DNA from: Streptomyces sp. CB02959
GTDB taxonomy: Bacteria; Actinomycetota; Actinomycetes; Streptomycetales; Streptomycetaceae
Assembly: GCF_002803155.1 (NCBI RefSeq)
Contig: NZ_NNBP01000021.1
Coordinates: 62,001 to 126,000, forward strand
Direction: 5' to 3'
DNA: 64,000 nt
The notes under the pieces were generated by a model. The model was not told the origin of the DNA, searched no databases, and was given only the letters and a program-made list of their open reading frames with translations. The translations under genes were made by a program, and so were the position numbers. How positions within the stretch are numbered: the stretch's first letter is position 1; the number at the start of each line of letters is the position of its first letter. Below, piece after piece: positions 32,725 through 41,914 of this stretch.

Positions 32725-33956
32725 GCACACCCACCGCCACCCCGACGGCCACGAAGAACCCGGCCGTCGACGCCATCGCGCGCAGCGCCGCCCGGGACAA
32801 GGTCCTGCTCGGCATCGCCGCACCGGTGCTGGCCATCGTCGCCGCGGTCGTCATCAGCTCGCTGGTCTTCCTGGCGTCCGGCGAGAACCCGTTCCGGGCC
32901 TACGGGATCATGGCCGATTACGGCCACTACAGCGACAGCCAGGTCTGGATCGTCAACAAGGCGGTGCCGTACTACCTTTCGGCGCTCGCGGTGGCCGTCG
33001 GCTTCCGGATGAACCTCTTCAACATCGGGGTCGACGGGCAGTACCGACTGGCCGCCTTCGCCGCGGCGGCGGTCGGCGGCGCCGTCGCCCTGCCCGGCGC
33101 CCTCCAGATCATCCTGCTCATCGTCATCGCGATGCTGGTGGGCGCGATCTGGTCCGGCATCGCCGGACTGCTGAAGACCACCCGCGGGGTCAGCGAAGTG
33201 ATCACCACGATCATGCTGAACTCCATCGCGGCCTCGGTGATCGGCTACTTCCTCCAGGACGGCCGGCTCGCCATCAAGGACGGCAACCTCCTGCACACCA
33301 AGTTCCTGCCGGAGTCCAGCCACTTCTTCGCCTTCCCCACCCACCCCAAGCCGGTCGAGGGCTTCGTGGTGGTCGCGGTCCTGGCCGGTGCCCTGTACTG
33401 GTTCCTGATCAACCGCACCCGCTTCGGCTTCGACCTGCGGGCGGTGGGCGCCTCCGAGTCGGCCGCCGAGGCCAGCGGCGTCAGCGTCAAGCGGATGATC
33501 GTCATCAGCATGCTGCTGTCCGGTGCCGCGGCCGGCCTGGTCGGGATGCCGACCCTGCTCGGCGAATCGTTCCAGTACGGCACCGACTTCCCGGCCGGTA
33601 TCGGCTTCACCGGTATCGCCATCGCGCTGCTCGGCCGCAACCACCCGGTGGGCATGGCGTTCGGCGCACTGCTGTGGGCGTTCCTCGACCGCACCGGCTC
33701 CCGGCTGGAGTTCGAGGGCTACGCCCAGGAGATCGTCGGCGTCATCCAGGGCGTCATCGTGCTCTGCGTGGTCATCGCCTACGAGGTCGTCCGCCGCTAC
33801 GGGCTGCGCCTCCAGCAGCGCAAGGTCGGCGAGGAGCTGGCCGCGCTGGCCCGGACCGGCGACGGCACCGGCAGCACCGACGGCACCGGCAGCACCGGCA
33901 GCGCCGACAACACCGGCAGCACCGACAACAGTGACAAGCCGGAGGTGACGGCGTGA
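32721..33956 (+). CDS. Nucleoside ABC transporter permease 1
   Basis: Inner-membrane permease of 411 residues with about nine spans, of the BPD_transp_2 family. FRMNLFNIGVDGQY and TTIMLNSIAAS are family markers. The C-terminal 45 residues form a cytoplasmic Gly/Ser/Thr/Asp tail (TGSTDGTGSTGSADNTGS) encoded by a degenerate repeat. GTG 32721 overlaps the ATPase stop (GTGA), and its own stop overlaps the next permease start. Confidence 0.92.
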   Translation: MSTPTATPTATKNPAVDAIARSAARDKVLLGIAAPVLAIVAAVVISSLVFLASGENPFRAYGIMADYGHYSDSQVWIVNKAVPYYLSALAVAVGFRMNLFNIGVDGQYRLAAFAAAAVGGAVALPGALQIILLIVIAMLVGAIWSGIAGLLKTTRGVSEVITTIMLNSIAASVIGYFLQDGRLAIKDGNLLHTKFLPESSHFFAFPTHPKPVEGFVVVAVLAGALYWFLINRTRFGFDLRAVGASESAAEASGVSVKRMIVISMLLSGAAAGLVGMPTLLGESFQYGTDFPAGIGFTGIAIALLGRNHPVGMAFGALLWAFLDRTGSRLEFEGYAQEIVGVIQGVIVLCVVIAYEVVRRYGLRLQQRKVGEELAALARTGDGTGSTDGTGSTGSADNTGSTDNSDKPEVTA

Positions 33957-35233
33957 GTACCGAACTCAAGTCCGCGGCGCGGCCCGCGGCCCCCGGCACG
34001 GGCGGGCGGCGGAAGCTGACCTACCCCTGGGTGCTGCTGATCATCGCCGGCGTGCTGGTCGCGGTCTCCGCCCTGCGGGCCGTCAGCGGTGCCGGGGACC
34101 TCACCTCCGGCGGCCAGTTCGGGGCCGCGCTCAGCGCCGCCGTGCCGATCGGGCTGGCCGGTCTGGGCGGCCTGTGGTCCGAGCGGGCCGGCGTGATCAA
34201 CATCGGCCTCGAAGGCATGATGATGCTCGGCTCGTTCGCGGCCGGCGCGGTCGGCTGGCAGCACGGCCCCTGGGCGGCGGCGCTGGCCGGCGTCCTCGGC
34301 GGTGCGCTGGGCGGCCTGGTGCACGCGGTGGCCACCGTCACCTTCGGCGTCGACCACATCGTCTCCGGTGTCGCCCTCAACATCCTGGCGCTGGGCGCCA
34401 CCCAGTACCTCGCCACCCTGTGGTTCGGCCAGGAGGGCAGCGCCGCGATGGCGGCCGGCGGAAACGACAAGCAGTCCCCGCCGATGCCCGACATGCCGAC
34501 CTTCACCGTCCCCGGCCTCGCGGACTGGCTGAACGGGATCGAGAGCCACCACTGGTTCCTGGTCTCCGACCTCGCCGGGGTGCTGGGCGGCGCGGTCACC
34601 GGCGTCTCCTGGCTGACCCTGCTGACCGTCGGCCTCTTCGTCGGCACCTTCTTCCTGCTGTGGCGCTCGTCGTTCGGCCTGCGGCTGCGGTCCTGCGGCG
34701 AGGCCCCGCTCTCCGCCGAGACGCTGGGCGTCAACGTCTACCGCTACAAGTACGCGGCGATCCTGGTCTCCGGCGCGCTGGCCGGCCTCGGCGGCGCCTT
34801 CCTGGCGATCAGCGTGCACTTCTACCAGGACGGCCAGACCGGCGGCCGCGGCTACATCGGCCTGGCCACGATGATCTTCGGCAACTGGCGGCCGGGCGGC
34901 GTCGCCCTCGGCGCGGGCCTGTTCGGCTTCATGGACGCCATGCAGCTGCGCAGCGGCGGCCCGACCGTGCACGCCCTGCTGCTGGGCCTGGCCGCGCTGC
35001 TCGCCGGGCTGGCGCTGGTGCGGCTGCGGGCCGCCAAGCGGGCCCAGGCCGCGGTCGCCGCGGTGGCCGCCGCCGTTCTGGTGGTCTGGTACGCCCTCTC
35101 CGACAACGTCCCGCTGGAACTGGTCGAGGCCAGCCCGTACATCGCTACGCTGCTGGTCCTGGCGCTCTTCTCGCAGCGCCTGCGGGCCCCGAAGGCGATC
35201 GGCAAGCCCTACCGCCGGGGCCAGGGCCACTGA
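33953..35233 (+). CDS. Nucleoside ABC transporter permease 2
   Basis: The second permease of the BMP-type importer, 426 residues with about ten spans. LGGLWSERAGVINIGLEGMMM and DHIVSGVALNILALGATQ are the conserved permease segments. It starts with GTG overlapping the preceding stop by 4 bases. Cytidine deaminase follows after 58 bases, probably in the same transcript. Confidence 0.92.
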   Translation: MSTELKSAARPAAPGTGGRRKLTYPWVLLIIAGVLVAVSALRAVSGAGDLTSGGQFGAALSAAVPIGLAGLGGLWSERAGVINIGLEGMMMLGSFAAGAVGWQHGPWAAALAGVLGGALGGLVHAVATVTFGVDHIVSGVALNILALGATQYLATLWFGQEGSAAMAAGGNDKQSPPMPDMPTFTVPGLADWLNGIESHHWFLVSDLAGVLGGAVTGVSWLTLLTVGLFVGTFFLLWRSSFGLRLRSCGEAPLSAETLGVNVYRYKYAAILVSGALAGLGGAFLAISVHFYQDGQTGGRGYIGLATMIFGNWRPGGVALGAGLFGFMDAMQLRSGGPTVHALLLGLAALLAGLALVRLRAAKRAQAAVAAVAAAVLVVWYALSDNVPLELVEASPYIATLLVLALFSQRLRAPKAIGKPYRRGQGH

Positions 35234-35291
35234 CACGCGGAGCACCTCCCCGCACCCCGCGCGAAGCACGACACGAAGGAAGACACCGCGC

Positions 35292-35693
35292 ATGACGCAC
35301 CAGGTGCCGGTCGACTGGACCGCACTGCGGACGCAGGCCCGGGACGCGATGTCCCGGGCCTACGCCCCTTATTCCGGCTTTCCCGTCGGCGCCGCCGCCC
35401 TGGTGGACGACGGCCGCACGGTCACCGGCTGCAACGTCGAGAACGCCTCGTACGGCCTCGGGCTGTGCGCCGAATGCGGCCTGGTCTCCGCCCTGTTCGC
35501 CAGTGGCGGGGGCCGGCTGACCGCGTTCACCTGCGTCGACGGCAAGGGCGAGCCGCTCGTGCCGTGCGGCCGCTGCCGGCAACTCCTCCACGAGCACGGC
35601 GGACCGGAGATGCTGGTGGACACCGCGGCCGGGATCCGGCCGCTGGCGGAACTGCTGCCGGACGCGTTCGGTCCGGGCCACCTGGCGCGATGA
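35292..35693 (+). CDS. cdd: Cytidine deaminase
   Basis: Deaminates cytidine and deoxycytidine to uridine forms for salvage. The 133-residue protein has the catalytic CNVENASYGLGLCAECG segment (Glu acid/base) and PCGRCRQLL zinc cysteines. Length is normal for the tetrameric form. GAAGGAAG precedes the ATG. It lies directly after the nucleoside importer genes and just before thymidine phosphorylase, which has its own operator and leader. Confidence 0.95.
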   Translation: MTHQVPVDWTALRTQARDAMSRAYAPYSGFPVGAAALVDDGRTVTGCNVENASYGLGLCAECGLVSALFASGGGRLTAFTCVDGKGEPLVPCGRCRQLLHEHGGPEMLVDTAAGIRPLAELLPDAFGPGHLAR

Positions 35694-35758
35694 CGGCGGG
35701 CGGCGCCCCGCGCACAGCGGGTGGCGCCGCCCGCCGCCTGTCCTGGCGGCCCGCGCGT

Positions 35759-35770
35759 CTATGCGTGTAG
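35759..35770. promoter_or_regulatory. Nucleoside-regulon operator, site 2 (thymidine phosphorylase promoter)
   Basis: CTATGCGTGTAG matches CTACGCGCGTAG at 10 of 12 positions and keeps both CTA/TAG ends. It is 34 bases before the deoA start codon, in the 110-base gap after cdd. Confidence 0.6.
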
Positions 35771-35803
35771 AACGGGACCTACCCGTTCGAAAGGAACCCG
35801 TCC

Positions 35804-37081
35804 ATGGACGCCATCTCCGTCATCCGCACCAAGCGCGACCGCGGTGAGCTGACCCCGGAACAGATCGACTGGGTCATCGACGCCTACACCCGCGGCGACG
35901 TCGCCCACGAACAGATGTCGTCCCTCGCCATGGCCATCTTCCTCAACGGCATGAACCGCAAGGAGATCGCCCGCTGGACCGCCGCCATGATCGCCTCCGG
36001 CGAGCGGATGGACTTCTCCTCGCTGCCCCGGCCCACCGCCGACAAGCACTCCACCGGCGGCGTCGGCGACAAGATCACCCTCCCGCTCGCCCCGCTGGTC
36101 GCCGCCTGCGGCGCCGCCGTCCCGCAGCTCTCCGGCCGCGGCCTGGGCCACACCGGCGGCACCCTCGACAAGCTGGAGTCCATCCCCGGCTGGCGCGCCC
36201 AGCTCAGCAACGCCGAGATGCTGGACGTCCTGCGCGACGTCGGCTCGGTCATCTGCGCCGCCGGCGACGGCCTCGCCCCCGCCGACAAGAAGCTCTACGC
36301 CCTCCGCGACGTCACCGGCACCGTCGAGTCGATCCCGCTCATCGCCTCCTCCATCATGTCCAAGAAGATCGCCGAGGGCACCGGCTCCCTCGTCCTCGAC
36401 GTCAAGGTCGGCTCCGGCGCCTTCATGAAGCACCTCGACGACGCCCGTGAACTCGCCTCCACGATGGTCGGGTTGGGCACCGACCACGGCGTCCGGACGG
36501 TCGCCCTCCTCACCGACATGGCCACCCCCCTCGGCCGCACGGCCGGCAACGCCCTCGAAGTCCGCGAATCCGTCGAGGTGTTGGCCGGCGGCGGCCCGTC
36601 CGACGTCGTCGACCTCACCCTCGCCCTCGCCCGCGAGATGCTCGACGCGGCCGGCCTCAAGGACGCCGACCCGGCCAAGGCACTGGCCGACGGCTCCGCC
36701 ATGGACCACTGGCGCCGCATGATCAGCGCCCAGGGCGGCGACCCGGACGCCGCGCTCCCGGTGGCCCGCGAACAGCACACCGTCACCGCCGCCGCCACCG
36801 GCACCCTCACCACCCTCGACGCCTACGCCGTCGGCCTCGCCGCCTGGCGCCTGGGCGCCGGCCGGGCCCGCAAGGAGGACCCGGTGCAGGCCGGCGCGGG
36901 CATCGAACTCCACGCCAAGCCCGGCGACCCGGTGACCGCCGGCCAGCCCCTCCTCACCCTGCACACCGACACCCCGGAGAAGTTCGGCTACGCGCTCGAA
37001 GCCCTGGACGGCGGGGTGGGGATCGGCCCGTCGGACACCCCCTTCGAGGCCCGCCCGGTCGTCCTGGAACGCACCGCCTGA
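35804..37081 (+). CDS. deoA: Thymidine/pyrimidine-nucleoside phosphorylase
   Basis: Cleaves thymidine, and possibly uridine, with phosphate, giving base and (deoxy)ribose-1-phosphate. The 425-residue protein carries the family signature LSGRGLGHTGGTLDKLESIPG (about 108-128) and the phosphate-binding KHSTGGVGDK. The C-terminal PYNP domain includes GAGIELHAKPGDPV. AAAGGAA precedes the ATG. The operator at 35759 ties it to the nucleoside regulon. A strong terminator follows. Confidence 0.95.
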   Translation: MDAISVIRTKRDRGELTPEQIDWVIDAYTRGDVAHEQMSSLAMAIFLNGMNRKEIARWTAAMIASGERMDFSSLPRPTADKHSTGGVGDKITLPLAPLVAACGAAVPQLSGRGLGHTGGTLDKLESIPGWRAQLSNAEMLDVLRDVGSVICAAGDGLAPADKKLYALRDVTGTVESIPLIASSIMSKKIAEGTGSLVLDVKVGSGAFMKHLDDARELASTMVGLGTDHGVRTVALLTDMATPLGRTAGNALEVRESVEVLAGGGPSDVVDLTLALAREMLDAAGLKDADPAKALADGSAMDHWRRMISAQGGDPDAALPVAREQHTVTAAATGTLTTLDAYAVGLAAWRLGAGRARKEDPVQAGAGIELHAKPGDPVTAGQPLLTLHTDTPEKFGYALEALDGGVGIGPSDTPFEARPVVLERTA

Positions 37082-37210
37082 CCTGCGGCTCCCTCCTCCG
37101 CACGAACGGGACCGACGAGACCGCCACCGGTCCCGCCGGTCCGGTAGATCCCGTCGATCCCGTCGATCCCGCCGGTCCGGTCCGGCAGGCCCCTCTACCG
37201 GACCGACGAC

Positions 37211-37253
37211 GAAGGGCCCGCCCCACCAGGACAGGTGGTGGGGCGGGCCCTTC
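37211..37253. terminator. Strong bidirectional terminator
   Basis: A perfect 18-bp stem (37211-37228 with 37236-37253) with a 7-base loop lies between the convergent deoA and MFS genes. The 100 bases before it contain GATCCCGTC repeated three times, with no clear role. Confidence 0.9.
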
Positions 37254-37266
37254 GCGCCAAGGGGTG

Positions 37267-38589
37267 TTACACGGCCTTCCGGAGGCTCAGCATGCGACGC
37301 TCGGCGCTCGCCTTGCGGGTCGCGTAGAGGGTGATGCCGGCGGCGCCGACCATCGCGGTCAGGCCGAGCAGGACGGTGCCCGACCAGCCGGCGGCGTGGA
37401 AGGCGGCGGCGCCGAGCGCACCGCCCAGGCTGCTGCCGATGTAGTACGCGCACTGGTACAGCGCGGACGCCTGGGCCCGGGCGGTCTTGGCGGTGCGGCT
37501 GACCGACGACGAGGCCACCGCATGGCCCGCGAAGAAGCCCGCGGTGATCAGGATCAGACCCGCCAGCACCGCGCCGACCGACGAGGCCAGCGTGCACAGC
37601 AGCCCGAGGGTGGTGGTGCCCACGGCCAGGTAGAGCGCACCGCGCCGGCCGACCCGGCCGACCAGCTTCCCGGCCGCGGCCGAGGAGACCGTACCGACCA
37701 GGTAGACCACGAAGATCGAGCCGACGATGCCCTGCGGGAGGTTGAACGGCTCGGCGACCAGGCGGTAGCCGATCACCGTGTAGACCGCGCCGAACACCGT
37801 CATGAACAGCCCGCCGATGGCGTAGAGGCGGCGCAGCAGCGGATCGGCGAGGTGCCCGCCGAGCGTACGGGCCAGCGCCCGCGGGCCCACCGAGCGCGCC
37901 GCGAAGTGCCGGGCCCGCGGCACCAGCAGCCGGAACGCCACCGCGCACACCACGGCCAGCACACCCACCGCGCCGAGCGCCGCCCGCCAGCCCCACGCCT
38001 GGGCGACCCAGCCGGTGACGATCCGCCCGGACATCCCGCCGATACTGTTGCCGGCCACGAACAGGCCGATCGCCGCCACCAGCGCCTTGGCGCGCACCTC
38101 CTCGGCCAGGAACGCCATCGCCGACGCGGGCAGCCCGGCCAGCGCGAGGCCCTGGACGGCGCGCAGCGCGATCAGCGTGCCGAGGGAGGGGGCGAACGGC
38201 ACCAGCAGCGCGATCACCGCGGCGACGGTGAGGGAGGCCGTCATCATGGTGCGGCGGCCGAACCGCTCGGAGAGCGCGCTGAGCGGGATCACGCCGAGGG
38301 CCAGCCCGAAGGTGGCCGCGGAGACGGTCCAACTCGCCTGGTCCGGCGCGACGTCGAGGTCCGCGGAGATGGCCGGCAGCAGTGCCTGGGTGGAGTACAG
38401 GAGGGCGAAGGTGGCCACTCCGGCGGCGAACAGGGCGAAGCTCATCCGGCGGTAGCCGGGGCCGCCCGGCCGCAGCTTGTCCGACTCGGGGTCGGTCGCC
38501 GCGGCGGAAGGAGAAGGGAAGTCTGTGGACGACTGGGGAGAGGCGGCCGCACGGTCGGTGACGGACGCCCCGGTATCAGCGGGAGGCAT
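37267..38589 (-). CDS. MFS transporter
   Basis: Major facilitator of about 440 residues with 12 predicted spans. The 45-residue N-terminus is Ser/Ala/Asp-rich. ALSERFGRRTMMTASL between spans 2 and 3 is the family loop motif, and the second-half copy is KLVGRVGRRGALYL. It resembles YnfM-like drug or metabolite exporters. It is divergent from a LysR gene that probably controls it. The start is uncertain: ATG 38589 gives MPPADTG; further in-frame ATGs lie at 38631 and 38667. Confidence 0.85.
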   Translation of the reverse strand: MPPADTGASVTDRAAASPQSSTDFPSPSAAATDPESDKLRPGGPGYRRMSFALFAAGVATFALLYSTQALLPAISADLDVAPDQASWTVSAATFGLALGVIPLSALSERFGRRTMMTASLTVAAVIALLVPFAPSLGTLIALRAVQGLALAGLPASAMAFLAEEVRAKALVAAIGLFVAGNSIGGMSGRIVTGWVAQAWGWRAALGAVGVLAVVCAVAFRLLVPRARHFAARSVGPRALARTLGGHLADPLLRRLYAIGGLFMTVFGAVYTVIGYRLVAEPFNLPQGIVGSIFVVYLVGTVSSAAAGKLVGRVGRRGALYLAVGTTTLGLLCTLASSVGAVLAGLILITAGFFAGHAVASSSVSRTAKTARAQASALYQCAYYIGSSLGGALGAAAFHAAGWSGTVLLGLTAMVGAAGITLYATRKASAERRMLSLRKAV

Positions 38590-38616
38590 GCTCCGAAGGT
38601 AGAAGGACGCCACCTC

Positions 38617-38631
38617 ATGCGTCCAATGCAT
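38617..38631. promoter_or_regulatory. LysR-type operator candidate
   Basis: ATGC-GTCCAAT-GCAT (15 bp) fits the T-N11-A pattern of LysR sites and lies between the divergent MFS and LysR genes. Confidence 0.45.
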
Positions 38632-38652
38632 CAAAACGCGATAATCGATACC

Positions 38653-39669
38653 GTGGAACATGATCACAGCTCACCGCCTCCTCTGTTGCAAGGCCGCAAC
38701 AGAAAAGACATTCCGGAACGCCTCCGCTCGGTCCCGCCGACCGCCCCCGAGGCCGCCGAGCTGGGCCCCGGCTCCTGGGCGCTGACCCTCGCCCCGCGGC
38801 TCGCCCAGTTCGCCGCCGTCGCCCGCCACGAGCACGTCACCCGCGCCGCCCACGAACTCGGCATGCCCCAGCCGACCCTCAGCCGCGCCCTGGTGCGGCT
38901 GGAGGACGACCTCGGCGTCGCCCTCTTCGCCCGGCACGGCCGCACCCTCTCCCTCACCCCGGCCGGCCGCGCCTTCCGCGCCGCCGCCGAACGCGCCCTG
39001 ACCGACCTGGAACGCGCCACCGAAACCGTCCGCGCCGACGCCGACCCGGCCGCCGGCAAGGTCGCCTTCGGCTTCCTGCACACCCTCGGCTCCGAGACCG
39101 TCCCCGGCCTGATCCGCACCTTCCGCGCCGACCACCCCGGCATCCGCTTCCAACTCGTCCAGAACTACGGCGAGGCGATGATCGAACGCCTCCGCGCCGG
39201 CGACCTCGACCTCTGCCTGACCTCCCCGGTCCCCGACTACCCGGACCTGGTGGCCCGCCGCCTCGACGAGCAGAAGCTCCGCCTCGTCGTCCCGGACGAC
39301 CACCCGCTGGCCGGCCGCAAGCGGATCCGCCTCGCCGAGGCGGCCGGCGAACTCTTCGTCACCCTCGAACCGGGCTACGGCCTCCGCCGGATCACCGACG
39401 CCCTGTGCGCCGAGGCCGGCTTCACCCCGCGCATCGCCTTCGAGGGCGAGGAAGCCGAAACCCTCCGCGGCCTGGTCGCCGCCGGCCTGGGCGTCGCCCT
39501 CCTCCCGCCACCCGCCGTCCCCCGCCCCGGCGTCGCCGAACTGTCCGTCACCGCCCCCCGCGCGGTCCGCGAGATCGGCGTCGCCTGGCTCGACGGCCGC
39601 GTGGACACACCCCCGGTGACCGCCTTCAAGAAGTTCCTCCTGAGCCGCCGGGGGGCGTTGCTGTCGTGA
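38653..39669 (+). CDS. LysR-family transcriptional regulator
   Basis: The 338-residue protein starts VEHDHSSPPPLLQ, with an unusual 40-residue N-terminal extension. The LysR helix-turn-helix (about 45-105, HVTRAAHELGMPQPTLSRALVRLE) and a type 2 periplasmic-binding effector domain (about 130-325) follow. GTG 38653 has GATAAT 7 bases upstream and no ribosome site, consistent with a leaderless transcript. It probably regulates the divergent MFS gene. The effector is unknown. Confidence 0.85.
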   Translation: MEHDHSSPPPLLQGRNRKDIPERLRSVPPTAPEAAELGPGSWALTLAPRLAQFAAVARHEHVTRAAHELGMPQPTLSRALVRLEDDLGVALFARHGRTLSLTPAGRAFRAAAERALTDLERATETVRADADPAAGKVAFGFLHTLGSETVPGLIRTFRADHPGIRFQLVQNYGEAMIERLRAGDLDLCLTSPVPDYPDLVARRLDEQKLRLVVPDDHPLAGRKRIRLAEAAGELFVTLEPGYGLRRITDALCAEAGFTPRIAFEGEEAETLRGLVAAGLGVALLPPPAVPRPGVAELSVTAPRAVREIGVAWLDGRVDTPPVTAFKKFLLSRRGALLS

Positions 39670-39708
39670 GTCGAACACCCCGCCCCCGCACCGGACTCGC
39701 CCACCCGA

Positions 39709-40476
39709 TCAGTGCCGCAGCGAGGCCCCGAAGCCCGATGCCAGGGGCATGCGGAGGCCCAGGGGCGGGGGAGCGGCCAGGGCGTCCTTGACGGGGCGGG
39801 CGTAGGCGTGGGTGAAGAGGGAGCCGAGGACGAAGTCGGTGGCGAGGGCGTGCACCTCGGAGCGGTGCTGGTGCAGGGAGTGGCCGTCGGAGTGGACCTC
39901 GAAGCGGCAGGTGTCGCGGTTGATCTTCTTGGCGCGCTGGGCGTAGCGGTAGGAGAGGTCGGGGTCGACGCGTTCGTCGTTGGTGCCGTGCACCAGGAGG
40001 ACCTGGCGGCCGATCAGTTGTTTTACCGGGTCGGGGTCGGTGCCGTACTGGCGCGGGTCGGCCAGCCAGGGGGCGAGCGCCAGGACGGCGTGCACGGCCG
40101 GGTGGCCGGCGGCGTGCAGGGCCGCGCGGGCGCCCATGCCGGTGCCGACCAGCGCGACCGGGACGTCGCCGTAGCGCCGGACCACCTCCTCCAGCGCCCA
40201 GGCGGCGTCCTGCGCCGGGTGCGCCGCGGAGCCGTTCCAGCCGCGGCAGCGGTAGTGGACCACGTGGGCGGTCAGTCCTTCGGGGCGGCCGGCCCGGGCC
40301 AGCCGGGCGGCCAGCGGGCGCACGGTCAGGGCCGGCACCGGCGACGGCCGGCGCAGTCCGTTCGGGCCGCACCCGGGGAGGAGGAGGGCGACGGCGTTCA
40401 CCGTCCGGTCCGGGCCGCCCGCTCCCAGCGGTTTTCCCAGCCGGGCCTCGCGCACCGGCAGTGCTTGCTGAGCCAT
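39709..40476 (-). CDS. Alpha/beta hydrolase-fold protein with Thr at the nucleophile position
   Basis: The 255-residue protein has the dienelactone hydrolase-like fold. The nucleophile elbow reads LVGTGMGARAAL, with Thr where Ser or Cys is expected. Candidate Asp (HGTNDERVDPDL) and His (HSDGHSLHQH) are present. It may be inactive, Thr-dependent, or a binding protein. The start is ATG 40476, diverging from adenosine deaminase; the operator at 40552 lies between them. The function is not known. Confidence 0.78.
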   Translation of the reverse strand: MAQQALPVREARLGKPLGAGGPDRTVNAVALLLPGCGPNGLRRPSPVPALTVRPLAARLARAGRPEGLTAHVVHYRCRGWNGSAAHPAQDAAWALEEVVRRYGDVPVALVGTGMGARAALHAAGHPAVHAVLALAPWLADPRQYGTDPDPVKQLIGRQVLLVHGTNDERVDPDLSYRYAQRAKKINRDTCRFEVHSDGHSLHQHRSEVHALATDFVLGSLFTHAYARPVKDALAAPPPLGLRMPLASGFGASLRH

Positions 40477-40551
40477 GACGAGAACGATGGCAGAACGCGG
40501 CGCCCTGTCCACCCTGTGGACGGGTCACTGTTACGTATCGTTCGGCGAGAT

Positions 40552-40563
40552 CTACGCGCGTAG
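40552..40563. promoter_or_regulatory. Nucleoside-regulon operator, site 3 (adenosine deaminase promoter)
   Basis: A perfect palindrome CTACGCGCGTAG, directly upstream of TACAGT (40568-40573), the likely -10 box, which is 6 bases before the add start codon. The operator would lie between -35 and -10. Confidence 0.8.
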
Positions 40564-40579
40564 GGTCTACAGTGCGGAA

Positions 40580-41773
40580 ATGACGAGCGAGCTCATCAAC
40601 CTCCCGACCGCCGAACAGATCCGTCGCGCACCCAAGGTGCTGCTCCACGACCACCTCGACGGCGGGCTGCGCCCCGGCACCGTCGTCGACCTGGCCCGCG
40701 AGATCGTCCCCCACGGCCTGAACGGCGTGGGCGGTGCCCCCATCGCCGGACTCCCCGAGACCGACCCCGAGAAGCTCGGGATCTGGTTCCGCGAGGCCGC
40801 CGACTCCGGTTCGCTGGAACGCTATCTGGAGACCTTCGCGCACACCTGCGCCGTCATGCAGACCCGCGAGGGGCTGTTCCGGGTCGCCGCCGAGTGCGCC
40901 GAGGACCTGGCGGCGGACGGCGTCGTCTACGCCGAGGTCCGCTACGCGCCGGAGCAGCACCTGGAGAGCGGGCTCCGCCTCGAAGAGGTGGTCGAGATCG
41001 TCAACGAGGGCTTCCGGGAAGGCGAACGGCGGGCCCGTGAACGCGGCCACCGGATCCGCGTCGGCGCCCTGCTGACTGCCATGCGGCACGCCGCCCGGGC
41101 ACTGGAGATCGCCGAACTCGCCAACCGCTACCGCGACCTGGGCGTGGTCGGCTTCGACATCGCGGGCGCCGAGGCGGGCTTCCCGCCCACCCGCCACCTC
41201 GACGCCTTCGAGTACCTCAAGCGGGAGAACAACCACTTCACCATCCACGCCGGTGAGGCCTTCGGTCTGCCGTCCATCTGGCAGGCGCTCCAGTGGTGCG
41301 GCGCCGACCGGCTCGGCCACGGCGTCCGCATCATCGACGACATCGAGGTCGCCGACGACGGCTCCGTCACCCTCGGCCGGCTCGCCTCCTACGTCCGGGA
41401 CAAGCGCATCCCGCTGGAGCTGTGCCCGACCTCCAACCTCCAGACCGGGGCCGCCGCCTCCTACGCGGAGCACCCCATCGGCCTGCTGCGCCGGCTGCAG
41501 TTCCGCTGCACGGTCAACACCGACAACCGCCTCATGAGCGACACCAGCATGACCCGGGAATTCGAGCACCTGGTCAAGACGTTCCGCTACTCGCTCGACG
41601 ATCTCCAGTGGTTCACGGTCAATGGTATGAAGTCTGCTTTCCTTCCTTTCGATGAACGTCTGGCCATGATCAATGACGTCATCAAGCCCGGTTACGCGGA
41701 ATTGCGCTCGGAATGGCTCTTCCGCCAGTCCGCCACAACTCCCGCTCCCAGCAGCGGGTCTGACGCAGAGTGA
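40580..41773 (+). CDS. add: Adenosine deaminase
   Basis: Deaminates adenosine and deoxyadenosine to the inosine forms. The 397-residue TIM barrel has the zinc motif H23-D24-H25 (LLHDHLDGGL), HAGEAFG, DRLGHGVRIIDD and CPTSNLQTGA. The metal Asp is in NTDNRLMSDT. Length is longer than E. coli Add but typical for actinobacteria. A -10 box lies 6 bases before the ATG with no ribosome site, suggesting a leaderless mRNA. The CTACGCGCGTAG operator is in the promoter. Confidence 0.95.
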   Translation: MTSELINLPTAEQIRRAPKVLLHDHLDGGLRPGTVVDLAREIVPHGLNGVGGAPIAGLPETDPEKLGIWFREAADSGSLERYLETFAHTCAVMQTREGLFRVAAECAEDLAADGVVYAEVRYAPEQHLESGLRLEEVVEIVNEGFREGERRARERGHRIRVGALLTAMRHAARALEIAELANRYRDLGVVGFDIAGAEAGFPPTRHLDAFEYLKRENNHFTIHAGEAFGLPSIWQALQWCGADRLGHGVRIIDDIEVADDGSVTLGRLASYVRDKRIPLELCPTSNLQTGAAASYAEHPIGLLRRLQFRCTVNTDNRLMSDTSMTREFEHLVKTFRYSLDDLQWFTVNGMKSAFLPFDERLAMINDVIKPGYAELRSEWLFRQSATTPAPSSGSDAE

Positions 41774-41796
41774 GCGCTTCGCGGAGCGTCTAGCGC

Positions 41797-41825
41797 AACG
41801 CCCGGTGGATTGTCCACCGGGCGTT
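41797..41825 (+). terminator. Terminator after add
   Basis: AACGCCCGGTGGA-TTG-TCCACCGGGCGTT is a perfect 13-bp stem with a 3-base loop followed by TTCTCT, close to a classical intrinsic terminator. Confidence 0.85.
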
Positions 41826-41914
41826 TCTCTGCTCGCCGGGGGTGTTTGCGGCAGCGCCGGCGGAATCACTAGGTTTCCTAGCCGGTCAAGCCCCCATCAC
41901 GAGGACGTAAAGCA

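Noticed and set aside
33850..33945. Repetitive Gly/Ser/Thr/Asp tail of permease 1, considered as a CRISPR-like or regulatory repeat
   Set aside because: The units are short, degenerate and in frame; it is a low-complexity protein tail.
37140..37175. GATCCCGTC repeated three times
   Set aside because: It is too short and imperfect, in a GC-rich gap before a strong terminator. No function is supported.
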